This document shows positions 60,974 through 64,000 of a DNA stretch of 64,000 bases, one piece after another (position 1 is the first letter of the stretch; every line of letters begins with the position of its first letter). The position numbers were made by a program, and so were the translations under genes. The stretch comes from CATOSP01 sp965197545 (GTDB lineage Bacteria; Chloroflexota; Dehalococcoidia; Lucifugimonadales; UBA3495), in assembly GCA_965197545.1 (NCBI GenBank), contig CBDANJ010000007.1:1364001-1428000 (forward strand), read 5' to 3'. The notes beneath the pieces were generated by a model. It had not been told where the DNA came from and did no database searches. It worked only from the letters and a program-made list of their open reading frames with translations.

Positions 60974-61858
60974 TTGAAATACGCTTTCTATCCCGGTTGC
61001 GTGTCTCGTGGAGGTTGTCCCGAGCTATACCCGGCCGCCAAGCTAATCTGTGAACGCCTGGGCATCGAACTCCAGGAGATGCCCGGTGCTTCCTGTACCG
61101 GGGCCGGAGTGTTGCAAGAGAAGAACCGCACGTTGGGCGATACACTCAACGCCCGCACGTTTGCGATGGCCGAGAACTTGGACCTGCCCATTATGACCAT
61201 TTGCAGCACCTGCCAGGGGGTTATGTCCCAGGCCAACCACCGGCTCAAGAACGACGCGGAGTACCTAGCGGAGGTCAACTCCTATTTGGCCGAGGAAGGC
61301 TTGGAATATAAGGGGACTGCTGAGCCGAAGCATTTGCTCTGGATCCTGATCGAAGATTACGGGACCGAGAAACTGACTCAGCTCGTCACGCGGCCTCTGA
61401 ACGGGGTCCGGCTGGCTCCGTTCTACGGTTGCTACTTGGTGCGCCCCACCGACGCCCTGGGGATGGAGGACAACCCGGAACGCGCTTCCTCGCTGGAGAG
61501 CTTGATCGAGACCTTGGGCGCGACGGTGGTGGACTATTCAGGCAAGACGCGTTGCTGCGGCTTTCCCATCTTGACGATTAACGAGAAAAATTCGGTGGCG
61601 ATGGTTGCCAAGCACACGCTGGATGTGAAGGAGCTTGGCGCGGACGCCATGGTCACGCCTTGCCCCTTGTGCCACTTGAACCTAGATGGATTCCAACCCA
61701 AGGCTTCCGCGCAGGCAGGGCGTTCCATCGGGATGCCGATCCTCCACCTGCCCCAAGCCATTGGCCTGGCGATGGGCATCTCTCCCGCAGACCTGGGACT
61801 ACGCCGCCACATCGTAAACACCAGGCCCCTGGTAACCAAGCTGGGGACAACTGCATAG
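60974..61858 (+). CDS. HdrB-like cysteine-rich (CCG-domain) subunit of succinate dehydrogenase
   Basis: A 294-residue protein with two cysteine-rich CCG-type domains: YPGCVSRGGCPELYP with ICSTCQG, then FYGCYLVRP with RCCGFPI and PCPLCHLN. It resembles heterodisulfide reductase subunit B and the SdhE subunit of type E succinate:quinone reductases, which attach without classical heme-bearing membrane helices. No typical sdhC or sdhD follows. I chose the TTG at 60974, preceded by GGAGGA. The opposite-strand Uma2 gene overlaps its last 206 bases. Confidence 0.85.
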   Translation: MKYAFYPGCVSRGGCPELYPAAKLICERLGIELQEMPGASCTGAGVLQEKNRTLGDTLNARTFAMAENLDLPIMTICSTCQGVMSQANHRLKNDAEYLAEVNSYLAEEGLEYKGTAEPKHLLWILIEDYGTEKLTQLVTRPLNGVRLAPFYGCYLVRPTDALGMEDNPERASSLESLIETLGATVVDYSGKTRCCGFPILTINEKNSVAMVAKHTLDVKELGADAMVTPCPLCHLNLDGFQPKASAQAGRSIGMPILHLPQAIGLAMGISPADLGLRRHIVNTRPLVTKLGTTA

Positions 61859-62453
61859 GGCCAATTCCACGAGAATCAGGAAAATAGCAGTCGGACGGGG
61901 TAGAGAAACCAGGGAGGACCCAGCCCCCGTCGAGGTCGTCCTCTTCAGAGAGTTCCTGGATGTCATCCTGAGACCGGTACACGGTCACCGTTCGCGTCGT
62001 TGGATAAAGGACCCAGACTTCCGATGTCCCCGCCGCCAGCCAGGCCAGCGCTTTTTCCAGGATCTCCCGGCGCCTGTCGTTGGGAGACACCACCTCAACC
62101 GCCAGATCAGGTGCAAGCTCTAGGAAGCCATCTGGGAGACCGCCTTCAGGAAGCCGCTCCGCGTAGACAAAGGATGCGTCAGGAGCGCGCACAGTGTCGG
62201 GTTCGCGCCCAAGCTTGAAGCCCGTTTCGGCGGCGAAGACCTGCCCGAGTCCGAGATTGTCTACATGAATCTGAAGCCTTGCGGCGACTCGGAGGGCGAC
62301 GCTTCCGTGTCGTGCACCTGCTGGAGCCATTTCGTAGAGTTTTCCCTTCACCAACTCCAAACGCCGCCCGTTGGTGGGTAAGTGTAGTAAGTCGTCCGCG
62401 TCGAACAGGGTTTTGCGCTTGCGGCGAAATCCCGCAATCGTAGCGGTAGTCAT
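61653..62453 (-). CDS. Uma2-family (DUF820) restriction-endonuclease-like protein
   Basis: The first 190 residues are a Uma2 domain of the PD-(D/E)XK fold: RRLELVKGKLYEMAPAGARH, the acid-bearing PDASFVYAERL, and LAVEVVSPNDRRREILEK with its glutamate and lysine. The domain normally ends about residue 190 (VLPGF is the usual end), but here the frame runs another 75 residues without a stop, antisense to the end of the succinate dehydrogenase gene. A stop may have been lost. The ATG at 62453 follows GGAGAC. The Uma2 cellular role is not established. Confidence 0.8.
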   Translation of the reverse strand: MTTATIAGFRRKRKTLFDADDLLHLPTNGRRLELVKGKLYEMAPAGARHGSVALRVAARLQIHVDNLGLGQVFAAETGFKLGREPDTVRAPDASFVYAERLPEGGLPDGFLELAPDLAVEVVSPNDRRREILEKALAWLAAGTSEVWVLYPTTRTVTVYRSQDDIQELSEEDDLDGGWVLPGFSTPSDCYFPDSRGIGPMQLSPAWLPGAWCLRCGGVVPGLRERCPSPGQWLGAGGGSASRWNALPARKPWVGIHLGSSGTRGKA

Positions 62454-62468
62454 ACGAATGTCTCCGTC

Positions 62469-63761
62469 CTAGCCCCGCAAAGTCGGGATAACCTCGGCGA
62501 ATGCCCGGACCGTCTTTTCTACATCGTCGTCGGTATGGACGATGGAGGGGTAGTACTTTTGCCCGCCCTTCAATATGCCTCGTTCCAGCAGGCCGGCGTT
62601 AAACCTGCCCATGATTTGAGTGTCCGCGGCAAGGCCGTCCCGGTAATTGACCACGGGCTGACCGGTGAAGAATACGTCGAAGATGGCGTCTTCGCCGCAC
62701 ATTTGGGCCTGGATGCCGTTCTCAGCAAACAATTCCATCATGGCAGACCTGACGCGGCTGCCGGTGCTGCGCAACCGCTCGTAAGCGCCTTCCTTGCGCA
62801 ATTCGTTCAAGGTCGCCAGGCCTGCGGCGCAGGCGATGGGGTTGCCGTTGAGTGTTCCAACTTGGCTTACGTAAGTGTCGGACACGGCGGAATTCTGATC
62901 GTATACCGAGAGAATGTCGCTTCGTCCCATAACCGCCGCCAATGGGTAGCCGCCGCCCATTATCTTGCCGACAGTGCAAAGGTCCGGAGTTACGCCATAG
63001 AATTCCTGCGCACCACCGTAGGAGAGGCGGAAACCGGTCACGATTTCGTCGAATATCAAAGGGATCTCATAACGGGCGGTCACTTGGCGCAACCCCTGGA
63101 GGAATCCGGGCTGGGGGGCGATCACCCGCTGCAGAGGTTCAACGATTACGGCGGCCAACTCCTCATGATGAGCTTCGATTATCCTGTTGGTTGTGTCGAT
63201 GTCGTTGAATGGCGCTATCAGCATCAGGTCCCGAATGACGCTGGGGATACCGGCGTTGTTGGCCTCGGCTTGGGGAAACTCCTCAGATGCGGACGGGGTA
63301 ACGCTCATCTGGGCGTAATCGCTGGTCCCGTGGTACCCGCCCTCGAACTTGAGCACTTTGTCCCGTTTCCGATAGGACCGCGCCGCCCGCATGGCCTGGA
63401 AACAGGCGTCGGTCCCGCTGGTGGTGAATCGGACCTGCTCCGCGCACGGAACGGCTTCGACTAACATCTCCGCCAGCATCACCGCTTTCTCGTTGGTGGC
63501 GAAAAACGTGCTGCCCTGTTCCACCGCTTTGATCACGGCCTCGGTGACGGCGGGGTGGGCGTGACCCAATATCATAGGACCGGAACCCATGAGCCAATCG
63601 ACATATTCATTGCCGCTGACGTCGTACAGGTGAGACCCCCGCCCTTCGCGGACCAAGAAGTTAAGGTCGTCCCGTACCGTCAGGTTCCCGGTGTTCCCTC
63701 CGGGCAGGTACTGTGCTGCCTTCTCCAGCAGTTGGGTTTCCAGTGTGGTGCGGTTTGCCAT
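62469..63761 (-). CDS. Class III aminotransferase, glutamate-1-semialdehyde aminomutase-like
   Basis: A 430-residue PLP enzyme similar to HemL and related aspartate-aminotransferase-family proteins. Motifs include KFEGGYHGTSDYAQ, the FDEIVTGFRLSYGGAQ segment, and the PLP lysine in GKIMGGGYPLAAVMG. A role in heme synthesis would need other hem genes, which are absent, so a catabolic aminotransferase/aminomutase is as likely. The Uma2 gene follows 15 bases after its stop; an unknown partial gene precedes it by 17 bases. Confidence 0.88.
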   Translation of the reverse strand: MANRTTLETQLLEKAAQYLPGGNTGNLTVRDDLNFLVREGRGSHLYDVSGNEYVDWLMGSGPMILGHAHPAVTEAVIKAVEQGSTFFATNEKAVMLAEMLVEAVPCAEQVRFTTSGTDACFQAMRAARSYRKRDKVLKFEGGYHGTSDYAQMSVTPSASEEFPQAEANNAGIPSVIRDLMLIAPFNDIDTTNRIIEAHHEELAAVIVEPLQRVIAPQPGFLQGLRQVTARYEIPLIFDEIVTGFRLSYGGAQEFYGVTPDLCTVGKIMGGGYPLAAVMGRSDILSVYDQNSAVSDTYVSQVGTLNGNPIACAAGLATLNELRKEGAYERLRSTGSRVRSAMMELFAENGIQAQMCGEDAIFDVFFTGQPVVNYRDGLAADTQIMGRFNAGLLERGILKGGQKYYPSIVHTDDDVEKTVRAFAEVIPTLRG

Positions 63762-63778
63762 CGGTCAGCCTCCATATG

Positions 63779-64000
63779 TTAGTCCGAGACGGATTCCTCT
63801 CCTACCTCTATTACCGGATCGCCAACTCTAACGGAACTGCCGGCTGCATCTATGGATACTCCTTCAGCGACGCCCGGCCCAAACCTGAGTTTTCTAACTC
63901 TGGTAACACTGGTCCTCCACGATTCCTCTGGATATGCCCGGTATGTTTCATAGGTTTTTGCTATTGAAAAACGAGGATGCGCTTTTGTGACCTTGACCCG
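63779..64000 (-). CDS. Unknown protein, C-terminal part
   Basis: A minus-strand frame is open from the right edge to a TAA at 63779-63781 and stands 17 bases upstream of the aminotransferase start, so it is probably the preceding operon gene. The visible 73 residues end with GVSIDAAGSSVRVGDPVIEV, a glycine/valine-rich beta pattern, then an acidic tail. I cannot name the family. The start lies outside the window. Confidence 0.55.
   Translation of the reverse strand, partial: RVKVTKAHPRFSIAKTYETYRAYPEESWRTSVTRVRKLRFGPGVAEGVSIDAAGSSVRVGDPVIEVGEESVSD

Overview
The window is high-GC bacterial chromosome, best read as a Chloroflexota genome (Dehalococcoidia or SAR202-like). This placement is inferred from gene content only: a four-gene coenzyme F420 pathway with separate CofG and CofH, three luciferase-like flavin/F420 oxidoreductases, a CaiB/BaiF CoA-transferase, a type V fructose-bisphosphatase, a complex I operon with no NuoE, NuoF or NuoG genes, and a succinate dehydrogenase whose third gene encodes an HdrB-like cysteine-rich protein. 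No rRNA or convincing tRNA gene was found.

Layout. 1-5.3 kb: the end of lgt, then fabF-recJ and a cobalamin-binding radical SAM protein on the minus strand. 5.5-7.1 kb: an LLM oxidoreductase followed by a repeat-rich gap. 7.1-18.2 kb: a plus-strand run of a NAD(P)-binding protein, folC, a second fabF, ruvB, cofG-cofH-cofD-cofC, an LLM oxidoreductase and fabI. 18.2-23.6 kb: a compact minus-strand cassette of an SNF2 helicase, a BrxD-like ATPase, a related protein without a P-loop, and two unknown proteins. 23.8-36.1 kb: housekeeping and catabolic genes (fbp, aspS, DUF255 thioredoxin protein, nitroreductase, enoyl-CoA hydratase, family 5 uracil-DNA glycosylase, cupin, LLM, HpaB-type hydroxylase), with two 110-bp MITE copies.

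36.1-41.5 kb is an insertion-sequence graveyard. An alpha/beta-hydrolase gene was split by an IS5-type element, then truncated by a second IS5-family element that itself carries a third IS. A fourth IS5-type element ends exactly at the moaC stop codon. The decayed transposase genes contain three tiny hairpin inserts and tandem-repeat expansions. 41.5-45.5 kb: minus-strand moaC, rnhA, moaA, rdgB and a CoA-transferase.

45.8-56.7 kb: the operon nuoABCDHIJK-(DUF2007-like)-nuoLMN with an extended -10 promoter. 56.7-61.9 kb: nadK, a Nudix hydrolase and a three-gene succinate dehydrogenase. 61.6-64 kb: minus-strand Uma2 nuclease, a class III aminotransferase and an unknown partial gene.

How the genes may work together: the cof genes supply F420 for the LLM oxidoreductases; the Nuo core and succinate dehydrogenase would feed a quinone pool, with the electron donor to Nuo unknown from this window; the SNF2/BrxD-like cassette is the best candidate for an undescribed system, possibly in genome defence or DNA maintenance.
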